Of a DNA stretch of 64,000 nucleotides, positions 9,429 through 21,381 are shown piece by piece. The stretch is from Drosophila persimilis (taxonomy: Eukaryota; Arthropoda; Insecta; Diptera; Drosophilidae). A program made the position numbers and the translations under genes. Under the pieces are notes generated by a model that saw nothing but the letters and a program-made list of their open reading frames with translations, made no database searches and was not told the DNA's origin. The DNA is taken from positions 5,704,001-5,768,000 of the forward strand of contig NW_020825289.1 of assembly GCF_003286085.1 (NCBI RefSeq), written 5' to 3'. Position 1 is the stretch's first letter. The number at the start of each line of letters is the position of its first letter.

Positions 9429-12375
9429 TCAGCTGCCATAACGACCCGTCCTGTACGGATCGTATGTGTTCCGTGTGTGTGACAGCGGCTCACCTATATC
9501 CCCTATCGCTTCGCCGAATCGAGCAGCGCCATAAGCTTCGCCTGTCTGGGCATAGGATCCCCCGGTCTGGGCGTAAGCTCCCCCGCCATATAGATCCATG
9601 GATTCATTTTCGCTACGCTCCACGTTCATCTGGGGCTGCAGACATGTACCCTCACAGGCCATCAGCGAACGGAAACGGTTCTTGTTCTCATCGCAGTTGT
9701 CCGTGGTGAAGATCTTGCACTCGTGGTCATCGTGGTCGTAGAACCAGTAGTTGCTTACAACCACCGGATTGGCCAGGCAAGGACGAGTGGAGGCAATGGG
9801 TTTCTCGAAGCAGTAGTCCTGGACCACATTGTAGTTGCTGTTGCCGCTGCTGCCGCTGCTGCTCGGCGGCTCAGCGATGTCCTGCTGGCGACTGGGATAG
9901 CGTCCTGCGTAGGGAGATCTAGTGGTGAAGCCAAGGCCCGGCCTCAGGTTAGGGGTGGTGTAATCATTGCTGTTGTATCCGAGGTTGTAATCACTGTAGC
10001 TACTCCCGGGTCTGTTACCCAGCATTTTCTCACTGCCGTAGGTATTATAGTTGGGCCGCTCTTGATCGAGTGGCTGGCGATTTGTGTTATAGCCCCGTCG
10101 ACTGTCGGTTGGATCAAACGGTGATCGTTGCTGGCTGTCCGTCTGGCCAAAGGGCGCGTTGGTTTCCTGCGATCTATCCGCAGAACCGTACGATGACCTG
10201 CCAAAAGCATTGTCATTCTCAGCGGGGCTGAAACCCTTTCTGTTCCATCCTTGATTAGCTGATCCTCCATACGGACTATCCAGCCTGTTATTGTGACTAT
10301 TAGTGTTCCAGTTGGGTGTCTGATTGGGTTCGCCGAATAGCTCTGGCTCCGGCAAACCATCGAGCTCCCCGTTGTCGGGTATGGTTCCGCCACAGTCCGA
10401 GCCCAGACACTGCCTTGTCTCCTCCAGGGGAAGTCGCATGACCGTCAGACATCGCGGCCTCGCCTGTGGATTGTAGTAGTCGCGGGTCCGCGTGGAGATG
10501 CCTCGGCCACATGTTTTTGAGCATGGCGACCACTCACTCCAGTTGCTCAGCTGACACTCGGCCATGGAGCCAGTGCCTGTCGCACCCTCACCACCCAAAC
10601 CCAAGCCCACATCCACACCGGGACCCGCAATGGCGTACTCTTCCTCCCCCTGACCGCACTGGGTGCCTTGACACTGGCGAATCTCCTCCAGCTGAATAAC
10701 GCAGTTGTAATTGGCCGCTAGGTTGGGATTCTTGTAGCTGCGAATGCGCTGGGTATAGCCCTGACCACAGCGGGTGCTGCAGTTACTCCAATCGTTCCAA
10801 GGATGTACGGCGCATTCCAAGGGCGCCCGTCCACCTTGCGATACTGAGTAAGCCAAGGGTCAGCTATATAATTGAATCATTATGTTTCTGGTCACTCACC
10901 CTCCTCGCACTCGCGAATGTAGAGTTTCTTCCTGGTCAGGTAGAGCGTGGCCAGGGGCTTCATTGAGGCGCCCGTATCGTCGAAGAATGGCGAACGGTAA
11001 TCGCTGGGATACGAAGAAGTTATACGTCGTATCACATCTGGTGGAACCTGTGGCTGATCGGGAGACTGAGGGAGAAACCCGTTCTTCCATTAGAAATCTG
11101 TGACTGGCAGCATGTGGTCTGTGATCTGTGACCTGTGATCTTTACCCACCATATATGAGGGTCCAGAATCGGTGCCAATGTCCCAGGGGTACAAGTTCAA
11201 TACCTTTCGCTTCAGCCACGTGCAATTGCTGAGGCACAGCTCCAGACCCGCCACACCCAGTATCCAATCGGGCGATGGATCGATTTTGGCAGCCAGCGAG
11301 ATTTGATGATGAGCCGGATCCACCCGAGCATTGGCCAACGTGGAGCCAAAGGCATTCAAACGATGAGGGATGCCCGGGGCTTTGATGATGGTACGCACAG
11401 CGCCATTCTGTAAGAGATCACCAGATGGAACAGGAACCCTCACGAAAAGAAAAGGAATAGCCAAACTTGGGTGTTGTCTCGGATCTCCTGCTCCAGGGTA
11501 CGGGTGGCGCCATGCTCGGCCATCTCGCGCATGCCCAGGCTGGCTCGTCCTCCGTAGGCCCAGTAGCGGTATTCATTTCTGTGCGAGGCGCCAATCACCT
11601 CGCCCAAGCGTGTGCGCCAGGCCTCGACTGGGAAGTCCTTGGAATGCGTGTTCCTGGTCCACTTGCGCTCTAGGACGATCTTGAAAGGGAAAGGAACTGT
11701 AACGGCGTAACATTCTGGGCCAGTCTTGGGCGTCCCACCTCGTACTTGGCCTCATCGCAGGCACAACAGTTTTGGAGTGGCGGCGTCATGCTGTTCAGCT
11801 CGTCAATTTCCTCAGGGCAGACGCGTTTGGTGAGGAAGCCTTCATCAATGAACCATACATCACGTTGCTGCACTACCCCCGCCTTGATGAGGACACAGCC
11901 GCTTTCGGGAGACTTTGGAGCCACCCAGGAGACTTCAATATGGGTCTTGGCGTTGGTGTTGGTGCTCTCGACCATGTTCTCGCAGCCGACGCTGAATCTG
12001 GTATCCGGGGAGCCCAGGAGCTCAAAGTGCCCGGTCATGTCCAGTCCATTGAAGGCCACCGCCTGATCCTCGCTCTCGATGACCAGCGTGAAGCTCACGA
12101 ATTTTAAATTGATGGGACAGGAAAGCGACACTGCGGAAATTTATGATAGATGGATGGATGGATGGATGTGCACGGGACCCCTCACCATTGTACTGATGCT
12201 CGGGTACGTAGGTCGCTGGATTTCCATCGATCAAAATCCGAAAGTTTTCATCGACAGCGGACCGTTCGCCGCTGGCTCCTTGCGGGATTCGATTGCATGC
12301 CCCCCGCACGCCCCGAATCACCAAAATTTGTAGCACAAGCACCCGTACAAGTCGCCACATCGCGTCTCGATCCAT
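9429..12375 (-). CDS. Spondin-family secreted protein B (Reeler, Spondin_N, two TSP1, Kunitz-like)
   Basis: Six exons (12375-12186, 12130-11739, 11679-11467, 11407-11150, 11065-10900, 10843-9429) give 877 aa with intron phases matching paralogue A. The start MDRDAMWRLVRVLVLQILVI is a signal peptide. The Reeler domain begins ACNRIPQGA; Spondin_N shows HTHSKDFP-like THSKDFP, DPSPDWILGVAGLELCL and NLYPWDIGTDSGPS. TSP1 repeats lie at 417-469 (WNDWSNC) and 503-557 (WSEWSPC). A long Asn/Ser/Tyr/Gly/Pro-rich linker (about 560-745) precedes a Kunitz-like domain (751-807) whose residue after Cys2, the P1 position, is Leu. The C-terminal tail is Tyr/Gly rich and contains two close copies of AYAQTGGS/SYAQTGEA. 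It lies between two paralogues in one orientation, which points to tandem duplication. Confidence 0.92.
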
Positions 12376-12855
12376 AGCTGTCCACAGCTCAGCGTCGACT
12401 GACTGCTCGGCGGCTGGGTCAGTGCCGAAATTGGTGAATCGTCTCTATTAATCGTTGAGCTTTTCAATTATCTCATCTTGATTGAGTTGCCGTCAATTGG
12501 TATAGTTTTTTGTTTCTTCTTGTGTGTGGCACGCTCTCCAATTGACGATTTGGCGCTTGAGTTCTTTGAACTTGGACCAGGGCGCTGAAGGAGGCAAGGG
12601 CCGTGCCACAGTCGTACAGCAGATTTGGGTCAATGACGAAAGTGGCATGAAGCGGAAATATTATACTACAGAAGTGGAACTTTAGCTGGGAACTAGAGTT
12701 CCTTATTATTCGACTACCTTCCCTATCAACAGTCAATGGCCTGGAGCACCTGGGGGGATTCTTATATATTTTGTCATTCATTCACTTGCGATTACATAAT
12801 TGGTGTGTACGACTAATACTTGACGATAGATCCTCCTCCTCCTCCTCCTGTTGCC
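12376..12855. other. Intergenic gap between spondins B and C
   Basis: No gene is supported. The side next to 12375 is the spondin B promoter; on the minus strand an initiator-like GTCAGTCG lies near 12400. A minus-strand ORF at 12473-12781 lacks domain features and I treat it as chance. The part next to 12856 must hold the spondin C 3' UTR; no AATAAA was found there. Confidence 0.4.
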
Positions 12856-15770
12856 TTACCACTTTTCGGCCTCGTCGTTGCTGCTGAGGAGGCACGGCAT
12901 CATCATACACTTCTCCATGCGGACACGATCCTTGCACTTGTAGCTCAGATCCGTGTTGAGCAGAGTACGGGTGCGCTGCCGGACGGCGTTGTCGCCACAC
13001 GTGGCTGTGCAGGGCGTCCAGGCGGACCATTCCGAGTAGCGGCACTCATCCCGCGGATCCGGTGGTGGCGTCTTGGCCACATGACGTCGCTCGCCGAATC
13101 CCCCACCGCTGATCGAATAAATGTCGTCGCAGCGCTGATAGCAGCGATCGAGGCGCACCAGATGCTTGGGGCATGGCTTGCCACCGTATTTCGGAGTGCG
13201 AAGGACGCGACGGGTCCGTAGCTGATAGCCGTCGCCGCAGGTGGCGTTGCAGCTGTGGGTGACCCACTCGGAGACGAGACAGTCGATGGTTTGGAGGCGG
13301 TCGTTTTGGAGCTCTTGCTTGTGGCGAGGCAGGCGGCAGGTGTCCTCACACTCCTCCTTCGATTTGAACTTGTTGCGGTTGGTGTCGCAGCGGTCCGACC
13401 AGTAGATCGCGCATTGGTCGCTTACGTGGTCGTAGTACCAGTAGTTGGTCACGTCGCTGTCCCGGCAGGGACTCTCGAACAGGTCCTCATAGCAAAGATT
13501 AGGAACGATGGTGTCACAGCTGGGATTCGTGCAGTTCACCTCCTCGTGGAGCTTGATGTGGCGGCAGGGATCACTGCCATCGTCGCTGGGGTCTCGCACG
13601 CCGTACACCTGGTTGTTGTTCCACACCTTCCGTATACGCTGTCGCTTTCCGTGGCCTCCGCAGGGACCCTGACAGGGCGAGAAGTCCGACCAGGGCGTAA
13701 TCCCACACACTGGCGGTATATACTCCTCCTTGTGCTGGCTGTAGCTCTCGAAGTTGCGAAAGATCGAACGCTTCTCGGCCCCATCCACCGCGTCTCCAGC
13801 TGCGTCCTCGGGGACTATGTCGCCCCCGCACTCCATGGCCTCGCACACCTTCGTCTCCTGCAGGCGCGCCTTGCTCGCCTTCTGGCACTTCTTCTTAGCC
13901 TTCTTGTTGAGGTAGTGCCTCGACCGTGTCTGCTCGCCCATGCCACATGTCACAGTGCAAGAGGACCATTCGCTCCACTCGGACAGCCCACACTGCGGAT
14001 CGTTGGAGCCCTCAGTCGGATATCCAACCTCGGCCTGCACCCCGTCGGCTGTTTCCTCATTGAAGCTGGCGCAATTGCGTCCCACGCAGTTCTTCTCCTC
14101 CCGCAGGGCATTGTTGCAACGATGACGCTGGGAAACGTGTAATCAGAGGTTATATATATGCATCTCTTAATTTTTCTTCATCTCAAGGATGGCCTCACCG
14201 ATGCCAGCACGGGATTCTTGAACTCCCGCGTCCTGTACTGCTTGCCGGGTCCGCATTTGGTGCTGCACTCGTCCCACCTGGTCCAGGCCTGAGTGGCGCA
14301 CTCCGCCGGCAGCTGCTCCGCTGGAAAGGCATTCAGGAGCTCTAAATTAGGCTTGTTCAGAGTAGATATTAAGTTATTGTGCCTTACAATCAGTCGACTC
14401 GCAGTTCTTCTCGTAGAGACGCCTTCGATTGATGTGCAATGTGGCCAGAGGCTTCATCTGAGCTCCGGTGGGATCGTAGAAAGGCGAGCGAGGGTCGTTG
14501 GGGTAGTTTGACTTGATGCGACGTACTACGTCGGGCGGCACCTGCGGCTGGTCGGCAGACTGGAGCGAAAAAGAGGGATTTAGCATTGATCGCAGAGAAG
14601 CCTTTGTGAGATATGCATGTTACCATATAAGATGGACCGCTGTCAGTGCCCGCATCCCAGGGATACAGATTGTGGACCTTGTTCTCCACCCACGAGCAGT
14701 TGGGCAGGCACAACTCCAGCCCGGAGACACCTACAATCCAGTCGGGCGAGGGATCCACCATGGAGACCAAGGAAATCAGATGATGATTCGAGTCGACGCG
14801 AAAGACGGCGAAAGTCTTGCCAGTCACATTTGGATAGGCGATTCCCCGTGCCTTGATGATCGTGCGGATGTGCTCGCTCTGGTCCTTCAGCTCGCTTTCC
14901 AGGGTGCGTGTGGAGCCGTGCTCGGCCACCTCCCGCAGCCCCTCACTGGCCATCTCCCCGTACTGCCAGAACCGATAGTCGATGGTGTGGGAGGCGCCGA
15001 TGATGTCGCTGAATCGCGTGCGCCAGCTGTTCGCCGGAAAGTCCTTGGGATGCGTGTGCCGCGACCACTTGCCCTCGAAGGTGAGCTGATAATGAGAGTA
15101 ATTTAGCTTGTTGAAAGTCATTGAACTTGTTGAACGATACCCACCTCGTACTTGGCCTCGTCGCAGGCACAGCACGGATCCATAATGCTGGGCTGACTGT
15201 CGATGTCGTCCACCTCCTCCTCGCACATGCGCTTGGTCAGGAAGCCATCGTCCATGAACCAAACATCGCGATGCTGCATCACGGTCGCCCGCAGCAGTAT
15301 GCATCCCTGTCCGGGACTTGACGGTGCCACCCAGACCACGTCCACGTGAGTCTTCACATTTGTGTTCGTGTTCTCCACGAGGTTGGCGCACCGCGGACTG
15401 AAGCGCGTCTCGGATAGATCCTGTAGCTCAAAGGTGCCCACTGCATTCGGATCATCCTCGCCATCTCCCGTCTCGAGGTCCAGGGCCAATAAAAAGCTCA
15501 CGAAGGACAGTCCCGAAAAGGCACTCAGGGTCACTGGAAGAGCAGGAAGAGTTTGAAGGGGGCAGGTTACTTGTCTGTGGTTGACCACTCACCGTTGTAC
15601 CTCTGGCCCGGCACATAGCTCTGGACATTGCCAGCCACGGACAGCACATAGTTATCGTCCACTGGAGACTTGGCTGCGGTGGCCCCCAGCGGGATGCGGT
15701 TGCAGGCCTCGATTCGCGGCCAAGTGCGGATAACTGCCAGGAATAGGATGAGGCTCTCGATGGCTTTCAT
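12856..15770 (-). CDS. Spondin-family secreted protein C, five TSP1 repeats and a Kunitz domain
   Basis: Six exons (15770-15593, 15533-15145, 15085-14624, 14559-14388, 14320-14199, 14127-12856) give 864 aa. A signal peptide (MKAIESLILFLAVIRTW) precedes Reeler (to about 190) and Spondin_N (about 190-395; HTHPKDFPANSW, DPSPDWIVGVSGLELCL, NLYPWDAGTDSGPS). TSP1 repeats are at 408-460, 487-541, 582-645, 724-774 and 803-853, with a Kunitz domain at 653-705 whose Cys spacing 8-17-7-12-3 fits the family and whose P1 residue is Arg. This is the most canonical f-spondin-like architecture of the three. The intron that separates exons 3 and 4 in A and B is absent here, and an additional intron (14128-14198) splits TSP1 repeat 1. 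Extracellular matrix or axon/muscle attachment roles are known for the family. A minus-strand AATAAAAG at about 15813 could serve as a TATA-like element. Confidence 0.93.
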
Positions 15771-17106
15771 TGCGGATCGCTGCAATCGGATAGCAGAGAA
15801 GGAACTTTTATTCTGAATTGGATCGGCTCTGTGGCATCTGCATCCCCCGAGTGGATAAAAGCTGTTTCTGGAACCCATTTGGAATTCCCTTAATTGTCTT
15901 AATTATCAGCACTCGTACCGAATGTCAATGGCAGGCCAGTTGTGGATCTGAATTGAACTTGAATTCGTTGGTGGCCTGCGCAAGCGTCTAGGCATACACA
16001 GCGATATATCCAATTGCCCATACTTTACCCAGTTTCGATTTCTAGGAATATTTCTATTTTTACAGACACTTTCTATTTCCTTTCAGAGCCAAACCTCATC
16101 ATTGCCATGCGGAACTTGAACTAAGAGGCGTCTGGTTTGCGTTTATTCCCCCTTGACAATCGCATCGCATTGCAAGCCCATATTTCATCATACATATAGT
16201 CCGATATAGTATACGAACGAGTACTACTTCATAGTATATAAACCGTCTACGTCACTGATTAAATTCAATTGAAAAACGCGCCGACTGTTCATAGGAAATG
16301 TGAGCAAAATAACAGCCCCCAGACGACTACAAAAACAATTCCCATAGATTTCCATCATTAAAAACACTTTTGGGGCTTCGCCCTGACAGTGGAAAATCGA
16401 AGTGAGTCCAAAGTATCCCAGACTGCCAAAAGGAACACTGCAACTTACTGGATACGTAATTTTTCAATGTTTAATGAATCCTTTAATAGTCCTTCAGGAT
16501 GTTTTTGACACTTCTTTGGCTCAGTATTGGTGGATCTCATGGGATATGAGTTCAGAATCCATTTCGCGCTAGACAGATATGTGGAAAAAAATGAATTCAG
16601 AACGGAACGTTCTCTGGAGGCACTCGAACGGCAACTGAATGCAAATTTGCACGAGCATCGGAACCGACAGCCCCGCCGATTACTGGCCTGCCCAGACGAT
16701 GTGCATCATATGATTCGGGTTGGACGAGTGGCTAATGGGAGAGCGAGAATGGGAACCGACGCGATGCTCTTCTTTCCTATCCATCGTTCAGCACGGCTTC
16801 CGTTTTGTGCGTGGCTTCGCATTTGTTGATGGGCTTCTGTTTTCACTCGCCCATCCTAAACAACGGGGGACCGGAATTGGAAACAGCCAGGTACTGTGGA
16901 CATACATGCAATAAAACCAAATAAAAGCCTGTGTGCCTTAGCTAATGTGTCGGCATTAGCTGTCAGGGCAGGCTGTTAAGCAGCACAATATCTATAACAA
17001 ACTAAGCTCTCAGATCACTATCAGAGTTAAGTGCAAAATCGTTCATTTTGTTGTATTTATATTATATTTTTTAAACAATTACTGCATTTTGTTGTGATAT
17101 GTAGAA
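15771..17106. other. Intergenic region between divergent spondin C and the coiled-coil gene
   Basis: I see no gene. Both flanking genes are transcribed away from it, so it contains both promoters. A 100-codon plus-strand ORF at 16527-16829 starts at GTG, has no domain and unremarkable codon use, and is probably chance. Confidence 0.5.
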
Positions 17107-19719
17107 ATGTCTACCAGCACAGTATTTGTTCGCTGTGAGTTCTTAGTTCTCTAGCCAATCTCACTAATTAATTCCCTTCCCGATCCTGTGCAGCTACTAA
17201 AGCCAGAGATTTGCGAGCTAAGGCTAATAATTTGAGGGTAAGTTCCTGCGGTAAAAGGGTGAAGGAGCCTCGTTCTAATCTAAAATGGATTGTTCTACAG
17301 GCTTCGAATGAAACCCAATTTATTTATACGCTCTGCGGCACTGAAGGGTGTAATCTGAGCATCTGCTCGGTGCCTAGTAAGTCGTGCTCCGGATCCGTCG
17401 ACGAGCGTATATCGTTGCCAGAGACGCCGCAGCAACAAGCCAAGATCCCTCTCTCGAAGAACAGCCTTGCTCAGGAAGTTACTACCGCAGTCGCCCCACG
17501 TATGTTTACCCTCCATCTAATTGTCTTACGGTACGTTTTTCAACGCTCATCCAATTCAAGGTACGGCCCACCAGTGGGTCCTCATTCGAAATCGTGTGCG
17601 TGCTTTCCAGGCACAGTACCAGAGTATACAATGCCTTCAAGCGGCGTTTTTCGAGAAGCTGCAATCGTTGGGGCCGGAGGAGTCCAAAATGATTGGCTCG
17701 TACAAGTTGGTTGCCATTGTGCTCAACGAGGACAGCAAGTGGGTTCATAGGAATGAGGATCCGACCCGTTTGCTCCAGAATTTGCGTGAGTTTCTATTGA
17801 TTCCATCCTAAGCCTGTGGACACAGCAGTGCCATTTCAGCCATCGAGAGCGTCCAAGATCTGAAGAATCGTTGCCAGGGGATCGTCGACTCGGGCTTTAT
17901 GATGTTGTACGATCATCTGGCCAAGGACGAGCTGGAGGAATGCAATCAGAAAGGGAAGCTCACAGCCAAGCTGAAGGATCTTCTGGTACGTCTGGTTCTG
18001 GATCTCGTCTGGTTCGCCGTCTGCTCCAATACTCAGCTCTTTCCCGTCTATCCGCAGAGCCGGCAAATGTCCAGCATCGCTGAGAGCATCGACCAGGTGT
18101 GTGTGACACCTGTCTGCCAACAGGTTTCGCCCAACAAGGATCAGTACAGCGACAAAAGCGAACTGCGGGAGCAGAAGCAGCTCATGGAGGCTCGGTTGTT
18201 ACAGATCCATAAGGCCTACAACGGAGAGATGATTAGGCTCAAGGCGGACCTCGAGGAAAAGCTGAAGGCGGTGGAGGAAAACTGGCAGCAGACGGTGGTC
18301 GAGCTGAAGCTGATGCTACGACTCTACGAGGCACAAAACGACGAAAACTTAAGGGAACTGGCCCAAAAGAATACCTCTTTGACGACTAAGGACAACACCA
18401 TCGCGTCGATGAAGGCTGAGATGGAGAACCTAATGTCTCGGTGAGCGGAGCAGCCAGATGGGGATTTCTAATGAAATTTTACTGAGTTATCTTTCCTTTA
18501 ACAGCAATACGGCGCTGGATCAGCTAGTGAAGGAGTCGGAGGCTATCGTGCTCCAGGCTCAGAAAGAAGTCGAAAGAAACGGGGAATATGTAGTCTCTCT
18601 GGAGAACAAGTTGAAGGTCCAACAACAGAAGCGTCAGGATGGACTCGACCAGCTCGTTGTGGAGAGAGATCAGATAATAGCCGATTTGAAACTAAAGGTC
18701 CTGAATAACAAGCAATTCAAGACCTATGTCCACCGACAAAAGAAGAATACTCGCAAGTTGCAGGCGGGGAACGCTGAGCTGGATATAAAGATCCAACAGA
18801 CGAGGGCCGAGATCAGGTGAGGCCCTTACTGTAGAGTTTATCGATGCACAGTGCACCTAAAAGTTTCCATTCCACATTCGCAGGGAGCTGGAGGACCATT
18901 TGAGGAGTACAGCAGTCCAGCTTGACTCCAGTTACCAAAGAGAGCAGCAGCTGCACTCGCATCTGAAGGATGTGAAGACGGAGCTGTGCAGGTCCGAGCA
19001 GCTGGTGATCCAGATGAGCGAGGAGGCGAAGGCGGTTCGGAGGAGGAATCCCACGCCCAACGACCACCAACAGAAAATTGACCAACTGTGCTTCGAATCT
19101 GCCGAGAAGGACAAGAAAATAAATAAGGTCCGTTGTCGAGGCCTCGTCATAGCCGGGCTTATCCTAATTATATATATTTCTCGTTTCAGTTAACCATCCA
19201 GCTGGAGTCGAAGGAGGAGCAAGTACGCCTCGTCTGCGAGAAACTTAATCGCAGGCAGAAGAAGCTCAAGTGCATGGAGAATTCTATAAACCTGCTCACG
19301 GAGCAGAATATTCACCTCTCCGAGCTCCGGAATAGGCATCGTGAGAATGAGTTCTTGATGGAACGTGAAATTTCCCAACTAATGGGCTCCATGTACGTAT
19401 TTATTAGGTGGCTATTGCCTTAGTTTAGATCGAGTGTGCTCGATCCCCTTAAAACGGGGCTACGTTGCGGCAAGCTAAGGTAGCAAAGAAAGTTTAATGC
19501 GATTTTAAACGAATTGCAATTTTCAGAAAGGTGTATCAAGATCATATTAGCAACAACAGACGACCAGAACAATCAACTGAACTGAATGAATACTACTGTA
19601 TAGATCCCTCTCTCCAAAATCAGCAGACGCAGGAGAATTTTCAGTTGCATGGAAATTACTTTCGGCCACTTCATAGCCACCTTGCCAGGCAGCAGCAGCA
19701 GCAGTATGTGCATCAGTAA
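17107..19719 (+). CDS. Ten-exon coiled-coil protein of 658 aa, not recognised
   Basis: Exons 17107-17134, 17194-17237, 17301-17499, 17561-17785, 17840-17985, 18058-18440, 18505-18816, 18884-19127, 19190-19392 and 19527-19719 join in phase, all with GT-AG ends. The N-terminus (MSTSTVFVR, then STKARDLRAKANNLR) leads to a Cys/Ser-rich region, then a helical part (HQWVLIRNRVRAFQAQYQSI, IESVQDLKNRC, MMLYDHLAKDELEE) and long heptad-rich coiled coils from about residue 230 to 590, rich in Lys, Glu and Gln. The C-terminus is Asn/Gln/His rich and ends QQQQQYVHQ. No catalytic or binding motif is visible. A cytoskeletal, centrosomal or testis role would be typical for such proteins but is not shown here. 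Intron 5 (17986-18057) is 72 nt, stop-free and in frame, so retention would add 24 mostly hydrophobic residues. Confidence 0.85.
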
Positions 19720-21381
19720 GCGAACCGCCAATAGAGATTTCATAGCTTAAATCTTTTGCACCACCACTTCCCGCAGGCATTAGATTAGCAATCAAATTTC
19801 GTGATAGTAGGTGGAGCAGATACAATACAATATCAAATGGATCAATCAGACAAATTTATTGTTATAATTTTTCGTGTTTTAGTAAATATTGCAAGTACTA
19901 ATACTATTTGAGAGGGTATTATATATGCATATCTCCCTGGGTTTGAACTGGGGACGTCGGCAGGGAGATTGACGATGATCAGTAGAGATGCCGCCCGGCT
20001 GAATCTGAATCTGGCACAGTTAATTGAAATGATTTGCATTTTGAGGGCAGGGTCGCAGTAATTAATGTTCGTTGGATGGGTTAGAGATACTCCCAAGCGA
20101 TGATCAATGTGAGTAGCGTAACCCTTCGTGAGCCGATGGATTCATATGTAAGATCTTGGGCTTGAGTTCCCCTAATAATTCCTGTTTGGTTGAAATTCTC
20201 AGTGCGCAACGGGCATCGCTATAGCACTCAGCGCTCATCTCGGCAAATATCAGATGGTGCCGCTGCCTCGGCTTCGGAGGTTTCCTAGTCCAGTATCAGT
20301 TATGCTTCAGTTAGTCGCACTGGGCCGTTTGCTATAGACGGTTGACGGTGACAAAGTAGGACATCGGGACATCTGTTGTATGCGAGATTAAGAAGATTCC
20401 AAGTGAAAGTGTAAGCATAAAAGTATATTTTATCTCTTGTGTGATTATGTGGTGTTGGTGCTTGATCTTTGTGTGTCGTGTATAATAGATAAGCGGAGAA
20501 GTTGCCACAAATGTTTAAATGTTTCCGAAGCATTTAGATAATGCCAAGAGTTTACAGCATATCTGGGGTCTGGTAGCTACTATCTAGATCTTACACTTAG
20601 CTGGGCAAACAGTCTGGAACAGTCCCGAATTATATGCAACCAACACTCTGCCTTAGACAGGCATTAGATTAGATATTCTTTTCACCATTCCAAAGATTCC
20701 GGTCATATTTTGACACACCGTGGCTCACGAGCTGCGGAACCAGGCAGAGATTGCCATGGATGTGATTGATGATCGCATTGAACCCACTGACTAGCGATTT
20801 CGAAGTGCATTTTGTCCTATCAGCATTTTGCACGGCGCCCGTACATTTTGGCATTATAATTAATTGCCGGAATCTGTGACAGCAGAAATCAAAATTCAAA
20901 ATTTTGCTTCCATTAATTTCTAACCAGTTGAGAATTCGGCATAAAATTTAATCCATCTATTTATGGGCCAATTTGGGCAAAGAATAGAATCGCACCTGTT
21001 TACTGGTTTAATGGCACGCGATGAGTGGCGTTTTAGAAACTCGATCAACACGATTATGGGATCAAAAATCAATAATAAAAACAAGAAACTAGAAGTAAAC
21101 AGATTCATAAACTATCCCAATTTATACCCCAAAACTTGATACGCTAAGCGTGCCATCGACTTCTTAGTCACCTGATCTCTGGGACGCTAATGCTAATGAA
21201 ATGTTGATAAGTAGCCCCGACCTCGGAGCACAATACTGACCCTGTCCAATATCGCCATTTCCCTGGAGTCTATTTTATCGTGGCCTCCCATCTTCATTGA
21301 TTAATGTGAGCTTTTGTGTCGTGTTCTGCCAGCTTCTTCGTTTACTGTCCTAGGAATTAAGTCAGTCCTAATCCAATAACT
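19720..21381 (+). other. Intergenic region and probable 5' UTR of the SLC6 gene
   Basis: No coding ORF is supported. A plus-strand initiator-like TCAGTTAGTC near 20308, a donor-like GTAAGC at 20411, and an acceptor-like tgtcctag at about 21352 just before the SLC6 start could define a non-coding first exon and a 940-nt intron. This is a weak model. GATA-like and AT-rich sequence fills the rest. Confidence 0.3.

Noticed and set aside
13255-14142. 295-codon plus-strand ORF opposite spondin C
   Set aside because: It is the antisense shadow of the terminal exon, which carries clear TSP1 and Kunitz domains on the minus strand.
16527-16829. 100-codon plus-strand ORF between spondin C and the coiled-coil gene
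   Set aside because: Needs a GTG start, with no domain and no coding bias.
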